Of a DNA stretch of 64,000 bases, positions 18,007-26,782 are shown one piece after another. This stretch comes from Paracoccus marinaquae (GTDB lineage Bacteria > Pseudomonadota > Alphaproteobacteria > Rhodobacterales > Rhodobacteraceae). A program made the translations under genes and the position numbers. Within the stretch, counting starts at the first letter, position 1. Each line of letters starts with the position of its first letter. Location of the stretch: the NCBI RefSeq assembly GCF_018860165.1, contig NZ_JAHKNG010000006.1:62001-126000 (forward strand), in the 5' to 3' direction. A model generated the notes under the pieces. It searched no databases. It had not been told where the DNA came from and saw only the letters and a list, made by a program, of their open reading frames with translations.

Positions 18007-19584
18007 TCAGTCAGCGAACAGTTTGGGGGTCGCGGCCAGATCCTGCGCGATCGCGGCCGGAACATCCAGAAAGCGCGCGATGGCCCCGGCGTTGAGATCC
18101 GCCGGCAGATGCCCGGCCATGGTTTCGAAATGCTCGAACTCCATGTCGCGCAACCGCTCGGCCTCGTCCTCCAGATCGCCCCGCACCACCGGCAGCAGCC
18201 GCCGATACATCTCGGGCGGCGTGCTGTCGCTGGCCAATCCCATGCGGCGCATGTGACCGCGCAGATAGTCGTCGTCAAAGCGGCTGTCGATGAACAGGAT
18301 GCGCGCCTCGGCCCGGTCGGCGGCAAAGTCGCGGATCAGGCTCAGCGCCGCGGGATCGAGGCACAGAACCAGCCGATCGAATTCGAAGCGCTCGAACATC
18401 AGCTTCAGCAGGGCGCGGCGGTGCCGCTCGCGCTTGGCCAGGCTCGATGCCACGCCGCCCATGTCGGGCAGGCCGGCCTCGGTCTCGTTGAAGACGTAAT
18501 CGACGGCCGGGATCTCGGTCAGGGTCCGGATGCGCCGGGTCAGCCGCTTGGCGATGTGCCATTTCTTGGCGACGATCAGATGCACCACCCGCGACCGACC
18601 GAGACTGCCGTCGGTTTCCCAGAAACGGGGCGCGAAACGCCGCCCGATTCGCCCGCGACCAGTCAGAAAGCCGAACAGCCGCGGCCCCTCGGCCGAGATC
18701 GGAAAGGCCTGATCCTCGGCCTGCCACAACTGGCCCAGCCGCTGGCGCAGGTCCAGCGCCTCGCCGCTGATCTTGCGTGCGAACAGGAAGTCCTGCCGCA
18801 ACAGAAGATCATAGTGATCGTTGTAGAAGGTCACCGGCATGCCATAATCGGTGAACATCAGAAAGGTCAGGCTGCGCGAGCGGATCCGCGCCCTCGGCAC
18901 GACATGCGCGACCAGCGTCTGGAAAAAGGTTTCATCGGGGATCCAGGTCGTGCGAAAGAAGCGCACCATCTGCGGCCAGCCGGCGATCAGGTCGAGGACC
19001 GCCTCGACCGTCTGGCGCCGCAGGCACCACCATTGCGAGCCGATCATGATCTGCAATCCCTCGGGCAGCCGGCGGTTCAGGCCCAGCCGCTTCTGCAGGT
19101 CGATGCTGGCATAGAACAATGTCTTGTTCCTGCGCTCGTTGAACCAGTGCCGATAGATCAGCCGCTCATCGCGGATCCCGGTCTTGATCCAGTTGCCATC
19201 GAAGAAATCGACGCTCTCGATATAGTCGCAATCCTCGCCGTCAAGAAAGCTGCGGGCATATTCCGCCGATTTGATCGGCATGCAATCGCCCGATAGCAGG
19301 TAGAAATGCGTCGCCTGCGGAAAATCGCGGGCGGCGGCGCGCAGCGTCTCAAGCGTGGCGGCGACCAGCGACCAGTCGCCCCAGCCACATTTCATCCGGC
19401 GCGCCGCGAAGGTCACGCCCGGACTGTCCGCCAGCGCGTCGCGGATGCGGCGATAATCCTCGGCCGGTGCATTCCGGTCGAAATGGATCGCCACGAAGTC
19501 GCCCGAGGCCGTCAGCCGTCGCGCCTGATCGATCACCCGTTGCGGGTCCTTGTGGGTCAGCAGGATGAAGGCGATGCGGGCCAT
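18007..19584 (-). CDS. Core-2/I-branching-type glycosyltransferase with C-terminal DUF5928-like domain
   Basis: A 525-residue protein in two parts. Residues 1-~260 look like a GT14-type beta-1,6-N-acetylglucosaminyltransferase: it opens ARIAFILLTHKDPQRV, has HFDRNAPAEDYRR, HFYLLSGDCMPIKS and the acceptor-side GSQWWCLRR, and TTWIPDETFFQT. The C-terminal ~250 residues, with an LVLCLDPAALSLIRD segment, match what I recall as DUF5928 in Rhodobacteraceae. It has no signal peptide or membrane helix, so it would act in the cytoplasm on a surface glycan or glycolipid precursor. A divergent sulfotransferase gene lies 160 bases away. Confidence 0.8.
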   Translation of the reverse strand: MARIAFILLTHKDPQRVIDQARRLTASGDFVAIHFDRNAPAEDYRRIRDALADSPGVTFAARRMKCGWGDWSLVAATLETLRAAARDFPQATHFYLLSGDCMPIKSAEYARSFLDGEDCDYIESVDFFDGNWIKTGIRDERLIYRHWFNERRNKTLFYASIDLQKRLGLNRRLPEGLQIMIGSQWWCLRRQTVEAVLDLIAGWPQMVRFFRTTWIPDETFFQTLVAHVVPRARIRSRSLTFLMFTDYGMPVTFYNDHYDLLLRQDFLFARKISGEALDLRQRLGQLWQAEDQAFPISAEGPRLFGFLTGRGRIGRRFAPRFWETDGSLGRSRVVHLIVAKKWHIAKRLTRRIRTLTEIPAVDYVFNETEAGLPDMGGVASSLAKRERHRRALLKLMFERFEFDRLVLCLDPAALSLIRDFAADRAEARILFIDSRFDDDYLRGHMRRMGLASDSTPPEMYRRLLPVVRGDLEDEAERLRDMEFEHFETMAGHLPADLNAGAIARFLDVPAAIAQDLAATPKLFAD

Positions 19585-19744
19585 GTAGAACAGAAATCCC
19601 TGCCGTTTCCGGATGCGGCGCGGGAACCGATTGCCAATTCCCGCTGCTTTTGCTTTTGTCTGTAAACATTTTCAGCGCGCGGACAAGCGGCGCAGGGCCG
19701 GAGCCGCGATACACCGGCCCAATGCGGATCGGAGTTGGGTCGGA

Positions 19745-20563
19745 ATGAGTTTCCCCGGGGTCTGGATGACCGAAAGCGAAAGCATGATCTACCGGGTCGT
19801 GCCGAAATGCGCCTGCTCGACCATCGGCCAGATCATGTATTTCTCGGATCACGGCCGGTTCTTCGACGGCGACATCCACGATTCCAAATCCGGCCTGCAC
19901 AAATGGTCCCAGGACGAAAGCCAGCCGCTGATCGCCCGGGCCGTCCGCGACCATGCCGCCCCAAGCTTCACCTGCGTCCGCAACCCCTATGCCCGCATCC
20001 TGTCCTCGTTCTTCGACAAGATCGCCGGCATCCAGCGCAACGGGCGGCGCTATCGCGGCAATCTGGTGCCGCAACTGATCCAGCGCTATGGCATCGATCT
20101 GGGCAGCCCCGAGAACGGCTTCGACTTCGACCAGATCGCCAGCTTCCGCCGTTTCCTGCTGTTCGCCCGCGACACGATCCGATTTCGCCGCCCGATGGAT
20201 CCCGATATCCACTGGTCCGCCATGTCGGGCCATATCGCCACCTTCATCGTCAACGGCGGCCGCTACGACCGCATCTTCTTCACCGAAAAGTTCAACGAGG
20301 GCATGGCCGATGTGCTGGCCAACACCCGGCCGCCGGTAGCGGTGGATCTGGAAACGGTTCCCCGCTTCAACGAATCCGAAGGGCACGGCCCCAAGCGCGC
20401 CCACAAGGTCAGCGCCTATTTCGACGACTTGTCGCGGCACCTGATCTGGGAGATCTACAAGGACGACTTTCTGCTCTTCCGCTATGATTTCGACGATCCC
20501 GACAACAAGATGCCGCTGGGCGAGATCGACCTGGATGAGGTTCACGCCAAGCTGGGCCGATAA
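19745..20563 (+). CDS. Sulfotransferase (family 2-like)
   Basis: A 272-residue cytoplasmic protein. The 5'-phosphosulfate-binding loop is visible at residues 19-31 (VPKCACSTIGQIM), of the PKxxxT/S type seen in carbohydrate sulfotransferases. The second PAPS contact is FTCVRNPYARILSSFFDK. The acceptor is unknown; the neighbouring glycosyltransferase suggests a surface polysaccharide. I chose the ATG at 19745, where similarity begins. The spacer to the divergent glycosyltransferase is AT-richer than its surroundings and may hold both promoters. Confidence 0.82.
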   Translation: MSFPGVWMTESESMIYRVVPKCACSTIGQIMYFSDHGRFFDGDIHDSKSGLHKWSQDESQPLIARAVRDHAAPSFTCVRNPYARILSSFFDKIAGIQRNGRRYRGNLVPQLIQRYGIDLGSPENGFDFDQIASFRRFLLFARDTIRFRRPMDPDIHWSAMSGHIATFIVNGGRYDRIFFTEKFNEGMADVLANTRPPVAVDLETVPRFNESEGHGPKRAHKVSAYFDDLSRHLIWEIYKDDFLLFRYDFDDPDNKMPLGEIDLDEVHAKLGR

Positions 20564-20666
20564 CGGACCCGCCGGGCGGGGATGACGCTCGCATCAGTTC
20601 CCGCGTTGACAGGAATCGGACGGGGGCAGACAGTGGCGGAAACGGGATGCCACCACAGAGGTCGCC

Positions 20667-21554
20667 ATGCGTCACGCCGAACGCAGCCCCCACCCTGCCC
20701 CCAGCTGCACCGCGCGACCAACGCCCCGCGGCACCAGCGCGCTGCAACGCGCCGCCGACGCGGGCGTCGCGACCCGGCGGCTGAACCAGCTTCAGTCGCT
20801 GGCCGATCTGCGACCGCAGGATCTGCCCGGGCCATCGACGATGCAGGGCCCACCGCTTCAGGCCCGGATCCTGCGCGACATTCCAAAAGGCGCCGACGGC
20901 TGGTCCGACCGCGCGACGCTTGGTGCGGGCATTGGCACGCAGGTTCGCGGTTTCATCGCTGGCCCCGTGGCCGGTCACCCGAACCGGACGGTCGAGGCGA
21001 TGGCCGGCCATCTGGACGATCAGGCCTTCGGCAACCAGGCACAGGAAGCCCGGGTCGCCACGATCAGAACCCATTTCACGCAGATCTTTGACGATCTGCC
21101 GACACATGACTGGGCCTGGCTGACCGGTCAATGGTCGAACCTCGACTACCGCATCGAAACACTCTTCTCCGAGGTTCACGGCAACAAGGCCAGCATCGGC
21201 GGCATCGAGATGCGCATCGGCCGCGGGCATGGCGCCAGGATCCAGGAGGCCGACAGGGGCGAGGGCGGCGAGGGCTGGCGCAAACGCGGCGCCTATGGCG
21301 GCCTGCGCTCGCGCATGCCACGCAGCGAACAGCATTACGTCGTCGGCGGCGGAACCGAGGGCAAGCCCGGCGCCGAACGGCTCTATACCTCGAAGGCCAG
21401 GACCGAAGAGGGGCATGGCGGCCTGCATGCCTTCTACTCGCCGACCCATGGCGATGCGCGGGCCAAAGGCGCCCAGGAATATGCCCTGGTCGACAACACC
21501 AATACGATCGGGGGGGAACGGATCGTCGCGCCCTGGGACCCCTATCTGCTGTAG
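20667..21554 (+). CDS. Unrecognised protein with effector-like (LQ-repeat) N-terminus
   Basis: A 295-residue protein without signal peptide or membrane helix. Residues 24-47 (SALQRAADAGVATRRLNQLQ followed by SLAD) resemble the repeated ALQR...LxxLQxxAD leader found on bacterial toxins and on DUF4157-type proteins linked to contractile injection systems. A proline/glutamine stretch follows (PQDLPGPSTMQGPPLQARIL). The rest is glycine- and charge-rich, with WAWLTGQWSNLDYRIE, then GNKASIGGIEMRIGRGHG and HGGLHAFYSPTHGD. I recognise no catalytic domain. No immunity gene or injection apparatus lies beside it. Codon-position GC looks normal, so I think it is real. Confidence 0.6.
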   Translation: MRHAERSPHPAPSCTARPTPRGTSALQRAADAGVATRRLNQLQSLADLRPQDLPGPSTMQGPPLQARILRDIPKGADGWSDRATLGAGIGTQVRGFIAGPVAGHPNRTVEAMAGHLDDQAFGNQAQEARVATIRTHFTQIFDDLPTHDWAWLTGQWSNLDYRIETLFSEVHGNKASIGGIEMRIGRGHGARIQEADRGEGGEGWRKRGAYGGLRSRMPRSEQHYVVGGGTEGKPGAERLYTSKARTEEGHGGLHAFYSPTHGDARAKGAQEYALVDNTNTIGGERIVAPWDPYLL

Positions 21555-21570
21555 GCCGGCCGTGGTGCCA

Positions 21571-21609
21571 CAAAGAAAAGCGGCGCTGTCCGAAACCGGA
21601 AAGCGCCGC
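21571..21609 (-). terminator. Rho-independent terminator of acpP
   Basis: GCGGCGCT (21580-21587) pairs with AGCGCCGC (21602-21609), an 8-bp stem with a 14-base loop. On the minus strand it is followed by a TTTTCTTTG tract, as expected for an intrinsic terminator. It lies 32 bases beyond the acpP stop. Confidence 0.8.
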
Positions 21610-21640
21610 CCGTTCAGACCGTCAAACGACGGCGAGCGTC

Positions 21641-21874
21641 CTAGACCGCGCCCTTGATGAAGGTCACCGCATCGCCAACCGTCTGGATGGTTTCGGCGGC
21701 GTCATCGGGGATCTCGATGCCGAACTCCTCCTCGAAGGCCATCACCAGTTCGACGGTATCAAGGCTGTCGGCGCCCAGGTCATCGATGAACGAAGCCGAT
21801 TCGACCACCTTGTCCTCGTCGACGCCCAGATGCTCGACCACGATCTTCTTCACGCGATCAGCGATATCGCTCAT
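21641..21874 (-). CDS. acpP: Acyl carrier protein
   Basis: ACP carries growing acyl chains on a phosphopantetheine arm during fatty acid synthesis. The 77-residue acidic protein has the attachment serine at S37 in [19 protein letters not shown]. AcpS, encoded at 54 kb, would modify it. It is downstream of fabG and fabD on the same strand, but the 171-base spacer and its own terminator suggest a separate promoter, normal for this very abundant protein. Confidence 0.97.
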   Translation of the reverse strand: MSDIADRVKKIVVEHLGVDEDKVVESASFIDDLGADSLDTVELVMAFEEEFGIEIPDDAAETIQTVGDAVTFIKGAV

Positions 21875-22045
21875 ATCATATCCTCATTCTCGCGGGCATC
21901 CGCCCAGGATTTGCCCGGGCGTGGCGCCCGGTTCAGCACAGGGCGGTTCCCCTGCTGCTAAAGGCGGGGATATAGCACCCGATCACGGTCATGCAACCTG
22001 TTTTCGGCGCTTTCTCACGCCGCGTTGCAGCGCCACCTATCCGCC

Positions 22046-22783
22046 TCAGACCATTGCCATTCCGCCATTCACATGCAGCGTGGCGCCGGTGACATAGCCC
22101 GCCTCCGGGCTGGCCAGATAGGCGACGGCCGCCGCGACATCGGCCGGCCTGCCCATCACCCCGGCCGGAATCTGCCCAAGGATCTTCGCCTTCTGCTCGT
22201 CGTTCAGCTTGTCGGTCATCGCCGTCTCGATAAAGCCCGGCGCCACGCAGTTCACGGTGACGCCGCGACTGGCGACCTCAAGGGCCAGCGATTTCGACAT
22301 GCCGACCAGACCAGCCTTGGCGGCGGCATAATTGCCCTGACCGGGATTGCCGGTCTGCCCCACCACCGAGGTGATGTTGACGATCCGCCCCCAGCGCGCC
22401 TTCATCATGCCGCGCAGCACCGCCCGCGACAGCCGGAAGACGCTGGTCAGATCGACCTCGAGGACCTGGGCCCATTCCTCGTCCGACATCCGCATGAACA
22501 GGTTGTCCCGCGTGATCCCGGCATTGTTGACCAGGATATCGACCGAGCCCATGGCCTCGGCCGCGGCCTTCGGCAGTGCCGTCACCGCCTCGGCATCGGA
22601 CAGGTTGGCCGGCACCACATGGACCCGCGCCCCCAGCCTCTCCGCCAGGTCCCGCAGGGGCGCCTCGCGCGTGCCGGACAGCGCCACCACGGCGCCCGCC
22701 CCGTGCAGCACTTCGGCGATGGCGGCGCCGATCCCGCCCGACGCCCCCGTCACCAGTGCATTCTTCCCGCTCAGATCGAACAT
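22046..22783 (-). CDS. fabG: 3-oxoacyl-[acyl-carrier-protein] reductase FabG
   Basis: FabG reduces 3-ketoacyl-ACP with NADPH in fatty acid elongation. The 245-residue SDR protein has the cofactor loop VTGASGGIGAAIAEVL, the NNAG motif (VDILVNNAGITRDNLF), the catalytic SVVGQTGNPGQGNYAAAKAG (Ser, Tyr and Lys present) and the C-terminal TGATLHVNGGMAMV. The start is the ATG at 22783, preceded by an AAGAAGAAGGGG tract belonging to a dispersed repeat. It follows fabD by about 65 bases. Confidence 0.97.
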   Translation of the reverse strand: MFDLSGKNALVTGASGGIGAAIAEVLHGAGAVVALSGTREAPLRDLAERLGARVHVVPANLSDAEAVTALPKAAAEAMGSVDILVNNAGITRDNLFMRMSDEEWAQVLEVDLTSVFRLSRAVLRGMMKARWGRIVNITSVVGQTGNPGQGNYAAAKAGLVGMSKSLALEVASRGVTVNCVAPGFIETAMTDKLNDEQKAKILGQIPAGVMGRPADVAAAVAYLASPEAGYVTGATLHVNGGMAMV

Positions 22784-22789
22784 GCCTGC

Positions 22790-22841
22790 CCCTTCTTCTT
22801 CATGCAAATATCCCGGGGGGTCCGGGGGGCTGGCCCCCCGG
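22790..22841 (-). repeat. Dispersed hairpin/ATATTTG repeat, copy A
   Basis: On the minus strand, a perfect 8-bp hairpin (CCGGGGGG/CCCCCCGG, 22822-22841) is followed by CCCCCCGGGATATTTG and ATGAAGAAGAAG. The element lies between fabD and fabG and supplies the purine-rich tract in front of fabG. Related copies occur at 42000-42042, 46718-46740 and 54521-54541. Confidence 0.7.
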
Positions 22842-22848
22842 CGCACCC

Positions 22849-23775
22849 CTACCCCCGCAACGCCACGATATCGGCCGGCACCCCGATGTTGCGAAGTTCA
22901 GCCTCCTTCGCGATCCGCCGGATCATCCCCGACAGTGCCTTGCCCGCGCCGATCTCCCAAAACTCGGTCACCCCGGCCCGGCTCAGGTTGGCGACGGATT
23001 CGCGCCAGCGCACCGTCCCCGTCACCTGCTCCACGAGCAGCCGCCGGATCTCGCCGGGATCGTTCACCGCCTCGGCGCGGACATTGGCGATCAGCGGCAC
23101 TGCCGGCGCCTGGATATCCACCGCCGCCAGCGCGTCGGCCATCACCGCGGCCGCCGGCTGCATCAGCACCGAATGGAACGGGGCCGAGACCGGCAGCATC
23201 AGGGCCCGCTTGGCGCCCGCCTCCTTCATCGCCGCCGCAGCCCGCTCGACCGCCTGCTTGTGCCCCGAGATCACCACCTGCGCCGGGTCGTTGTCATTGG
23301 CGGCCTGCACCACCTCGTCGCCCGCGGTCTCGCGGGCGATCCGGTCAACCGTCGCGAAATCCAGGCCCAGGATCGCGGCCATGGCCCCCTCTCCGACCGG
23401 AACCGCTTCCTGCATGGCCTGCCCGCGCAGTCGCAGCAGGCGCGCGGTATCCTCAAGGCTCAGCGCCCCGGCCGCGCAGAGGGCCGAATACTCGCCAAGC
23501 GAATGGCCCGCGACATAGTTCGCATCCTGAATGCCGAACCCTTCGGCCTCCAGCGCCCGGAAGGCCGCCATCGAGGTCGCCATCAGCGCCGGCTGGGCGT
23601 TCCGGGTCAGGGTCAGCGTCTCGATATCGCCATCCCAGATCAGGTCCGTCAGCTTCTCGCCCAAGGCCTCGTCGACCTGATCGAAGACCTCGCGCGCGAC
23701 CGGATAGGCATCGGCCAGTTCGCGCCCCATGCCGATGGTCTGCGCCCCCTGCCCCGGAAAGACAAATGCCCGCAT
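22849..23775 (-). CDS. fabD: Malonyl-CoA:ACP transacylase FabD
   Basis: FabD loads malonyl groups onto ACP, the first committed step of chain extension. The 308-residue protein starts MRAFVFPGQGAQTIGMGREL and has the active-site serine in AGHSLGEYSALCAAG. The catalytic His lies in PVSAPFHSVLMQPA. It leads the fabD-fabG pair; acpP follows further on. No clear promoter is visible in the 121 bases that separate it from the beta-barrel gene upstream. Confidence 0.97.
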   Translation of the reverse strand: MRAFVFPGQGAQTIGMGRELADAYPVAREVFDQVDEALGEKLTDLIWDGDIETLTLTRNAQPALMATSMAAFRALEAEGFGIQDANYVAGHSLGEYSALCAAGALSLEDTARLLRLRGQAMQEAVPVGEGAMAAILGLDFATVDRIARETAGDEVVQAANDNDPAQVVISGHKQAVERAAAAMKEAGAKRALMLPVSAPFHSVLMQPAAAVMADALAAVDIQAPAVPLIANVRAEAVNDPGEIRRLLVEQVTGTVRWRESVANLSRAGVTEFWEIGAGKALSGMIRRIAKEAELRNIGVPADIVALRG

Positions 23776-23896
23776 CGCGGCCCCCCTGATCTGTTTTCGT
23801 CCGCAAAAGCCATAGCGCGGGGGCGCCGAAGCCGCAACAGAACCCGTTCGGGGGGCGGAAGCGCGGCCACCGCAACGAAATGAGCGCGCGGGGCCG

Positions 23897-24631
23897 TCAG
23901 AAGTGGAAGGTCGCCCCGACCAGCGGGCCGCTCAACCCGAGATCCGCGTCGATCCCGCCGATCTCGCGCTCGATATCCATGTGGCGATAGCCAAGCTGCG
24001 CCGACCAACGCTCGTCGAAACGATAGCCGATGCTGGCAAAGGCCTGCCAGGTCGAGGTATCGCCCGAGGTGCCGCCGATATCGCCATAGGCGGTCGCGAA
24101 CCATTTCTCGTCCAGCGTGAGGATCGCCCGTCCCGCGACCAGCGGCACGGTCCAGGTGTCGCCCGCCGAAACGTCGCGATCGGCCGCGGCTCCGGCCGAG
24201 TTGAACCCGGCATCCAGATCGACATCGAATGTGCGGAACCCGACACCGGCATCGAGGGCAAGCTGCGGGGTTTCATAGGCACGATAGAGCGCATAGCCGC
24301 TGACCGCCGCCGTCCTGGTCTCAAGCCGGACATCCCGGTAGGCGAGATCGAAGGGGGTCGCCTTGTCGTCCGACAGATCGGCATAGAGCACATCCAGAAG
24401 CAGCCCCCACCTGCCGCGCCGGGCCTGAAACGTGCCCATGAAGGCCATGTCGAGATCCTCCAGCGCGTCACCGCCGCTGCCATCGGCTTCGACCTGCCCC
24501 AGGGCCGTGTCGAGCGTCGCGTCCAGACTGGGAACCCAGCCATAGAGCGACGCATCAAAGGTCCATTCCTGGCTCAGCGCCGCGACCGGAAGGACGGTCA
24601 GGCCCGCCGCCAGCCCCATCACCAATCTCAT
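23897..24631 (-). CDS. Predicted outer-membrane beta-barrel protein
   Basis: A 244-residue protein with a signal peptide (MRLVMGLAAGLTVLPVAALS, cleavage about residue 20-21). Many short amphipathic strands follow, rich in alternating aromatic residues (WTFDASLYGWVPSL, LDAGVGFRTFDVDLDAGF, YRFDERWSAQLGYRHMDIE). It ends in phenylalanine (FHF), the usual BAM recognition signature. It resembles the small OmpW/OprF-N type barrels, but I cannot name a family or ligand. It stands alone on the minus strand between fabD and the ABC exporter. Confidence 0.7.
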   Translation of the reverse strand: MRLVMGLAAGLTVLPVAALSQEWTFDASLYGWVPSLDATLDTALGQVEADGSGGDALEDLDMAFMGTFQARRGRWGLLLDVLYADLSDDKATPFDLAYRDVRLETRTAAVSGYALYRAYETPQLALDAGVGFRTFDVDLDAGFNSAGAAADRDVSAGDTWTVPLVAGRAILTLDEKWFATAYGDIGGTSGDTSTWQAFASIGYRFDERWSAQLGYRHMDIEREIGGIDADLGLSGPLVGATFHF

Positions 24632-24859
24632 GTGTCGCCCCTGTCTGTTGATCGTGGAAGGTCCGGTACGAATACCGCCGGAGGCTGTCCGGAATCGCGA
24701 TCACGGCCAGACCTGCGCGCAGGTTATGTCCCTGCGGACAAGCCCGTCAAGATTCGGTTGACGGGCCGCCACATCGCGATGAAAGCCCCGTTCCCGACCG
24801 CTCGGGACGCGCCCATGTCACGGCGGGAAACGCTTGGCCCCGTCAGGTCGGGACAAGGC

Positions 24860-26713
24860 TCATTCTGCCGCATCCGCGCTCAGGAAACCGCCCGACTGCC
24901 GCGCCCAGAGCCGGGCATAAAGGCCGCCGCGGGCCAGCAGTTCGGCATGGCTGCCCTGCTCGACGATCCGGCCGCGATCCATCACCACCAGCCGGTCCAT
25001 CGCCGCGATGGTGGACAGGCGGTGGGCAATCGCGATCACCGTCTTGCCCTCCATCAGCACATCGAGCCGCGACTGGATCGCCGCCTCGGCCTCGCTGTCC
25101 AGCGCGCTGGTCGCCTCGTCAAGGATCAGGATCGGCGCGTCCTTCAACGCCACCCGCGCGATGGCAATGCGCTGGCGCTGGCCGCCCGACAGCTTGACGC
25201 CGCGCTCGCCCACATGCGCCTCGAGTCCCTGCCTGCCATGGCCGTCGGCCAGGTCGGGGACGAAGTGATGCGCCTCGGCCATGCGCAGGGCAGCGGCGAT
25301 CTGGGCCTCGCTGGCCTCCGGCCGGCCATAGGCGATGTTGTCGCGCACCGAGCGATGCAGAAGCGAACTGTCCTGCGTCACCACACCGATGGCGGCGCGC
25401 AGGCTGTCCTGCGTCACCCGGCTGACATCCTGCCCGTCGATGGCGATCCGCCCGCTGTCGATATCGTGGAACCGCAGCAGCAGGTTGACCAGCGTCGACT
25501 TGCCCGCACCCGAGCGGCCGACCAGCCCGACCCGTTCGCCCGGGGCGACATGCAGGCTGAGATCGTCCAGCACGGCCAGCGGGCGCGCGCCCTCGACACC
25601 GCCGTAATGGAAGGTCACCTGGTCAAAGCGCACCACGCCCGGACCGGGCCGCAATGGCTGCGCGTCCGGCGCATCCACCACCGCGCGCGGCAGCGCGAGG
25701 CTGGACACCCCGTCGCGGACGGTGCCGATATTCTCGAACAGCGAGGCGAATTCCCAGGTGATCCAATGCGCCATGTTGTTCAGCCGCAGCGCCAGCGGGA
25801 CCGCCGTGGCGACCGCGCCGACCTCGACCGCGCCCTTGGTCCACAGCCACAGCCCGAGGCCGGTGACCGAAAAGACCAGCGCCACGTTGAGGGTGATCAG
25901 GCTGACCTCCTGAATCGTCGACAGCCGCATCTGCCGGTGGACCGTCTGCAGGAAGGCATCCATGCCTTCGCGCATCCAGTTCTCCTCGCGCACGGAATGC
26001 GAGAACAGCTTGACCGTGGCGATATTGGTATAGCTGTCCACCACCCGCCCGGTCATGGCCGAGCGCGCATCGGCCTGCGCCTGCGCCACATGGCCCAGCC
26101 GCGGCACGATCTGCCACAGCAGCAGCCCGTAGCCGATGATCCACATCAGGAAGGGCAGCGCCAGCCGCCAGTCCTGGCTTGCCGCCAGAAGCAGCGCGCC
26201 AAGGAAATAGATCAGCACATAGCTGCCCACATCCATGATCTTCATGGCGACCTCGCGCACCGCCAACGCGGTCTGCATCAGCCGTTGCGCGATCCGGCCG
26301 GCGAATTCGTCCTGAAAATAGCCGATCGACTGGCGCAGCAGATAGCGATGCGCCTGCCAGCGGATGCGCTGCGGGAAATTGCCCATCAGCGACTGGTGCA
26401 TGATCAGGGACGAGACCAGATCCAGCAGCGGCAGCGCGATCACCAGCACCACCGCCATCACGGTCAGCCGCGCGCCCTCCTGCGCCCAGAACCGGTCGCG
26501 CGGCGTGTCGGCCAGCCGGTTGACCAGATCGCCCAGCCAGCCGAACAGCATCACCTCGATCATCGCGAAGGCGGCCGACCCCATCGCCAGCAGCACCAGC
26601 CACGGCAACGCGCCCCGGCTGTAATGCAGCATGAACCGCCACAGCGAACGCGGCGGCATCGCCGGCACCTCACCGGGATAGGGATCAATGCGTCTTTCGA
26701 ACCACGCAAACAT
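24860..26713 (-). CDS. ABC exporter, fused permease-ATPase (MsbA/multidrug type)
   Basis: A half-transporter of about 617 residues. The N-terminal ~330 residues hold six membrane helices (first at about 33-55: LPWLVLLAMGSAAFAMIEVM). The C-terminal nucleotide-binding domain has Walker A GRSGAGKST, the signature LSGGQRQRIAIARVAL and Walker B ILILDEATSALDSEA. It probably works as a homodimer moving lipid or drug-like compounds outward. I start it at MFAWFERRIDPYPGE (26713), though ATG codons at 26722 and 26734 are in frame. Its substrate cannot be told from sequence. Confidence 0.9.
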   Translation of the reverse strand: MFAWFERRIDPYPGEVPAMPPRSLWRFMLHYSRGALPWLVLLAMGSAAFAMIEVMLFGWLGDLVNRLADTPRDRFWAQEGARLTVMAVVLVIALPLLDLVSSLIMHQSLMGNFPQRIRWQAHRYLLRQSIGYFQDEFAGRIAQRLMQTALAVREVAMKIMDVGSYVLIYFLGALLLAASQDWRLALPFLMWIIGYGLLLWQIVPRLGHVAQAQADARSAMTGRVVDSYTNIATVKLFSHSVREENWMREGMDAFLQTVHRQMRLSTIQEVSLITLNVALVFSVTGLGLWLWTKGAVEVGAVATAVPLALRLNNMAHWITWEFASLFENIGTVRDGVSSLALPRAVVDAPDAQPLRPGPGVVRFDQVTFHYGGVEGARPLAVLDDLSLHVAPGERVGLVGRSGAGKSTLVNLLLRFHDIDSGRIAIDGQDVSRVTQDSLRAAIGVVTQDSSLLHRSVRDNIAYGRPEASEAQIAAALRMAEAHHFVPDLADGHGRQGLEAHVGERGVKLSGGQRQRIAIARVALKDAPILILDEATSALDSEAEAAIQSRLDVLMEGKTVIAIAHRLSTIAAMDRLVVMDRGRIVEQGSHAELLARGGLYARLWARQSGGFLSADAAE

Positions 26714-26782
26714 GGTATTCATTCCCGAAACCACAGAAACCCGAGGCAGGGCCGCCGACGCTGGCCCTGCGGCGACAACACG

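Noticed and set aside
20606..20634. TTGACA-like -35 upstream of the effector-like gene
   Set aside because: The expected -10 position reads GACAGT, too weak to call a promoter.
24632..24859. 228-base spacer between the barrel and ABC exporter genes
   Set aside because: No gene, strong hairpin or recognisable regulatory site is visible.
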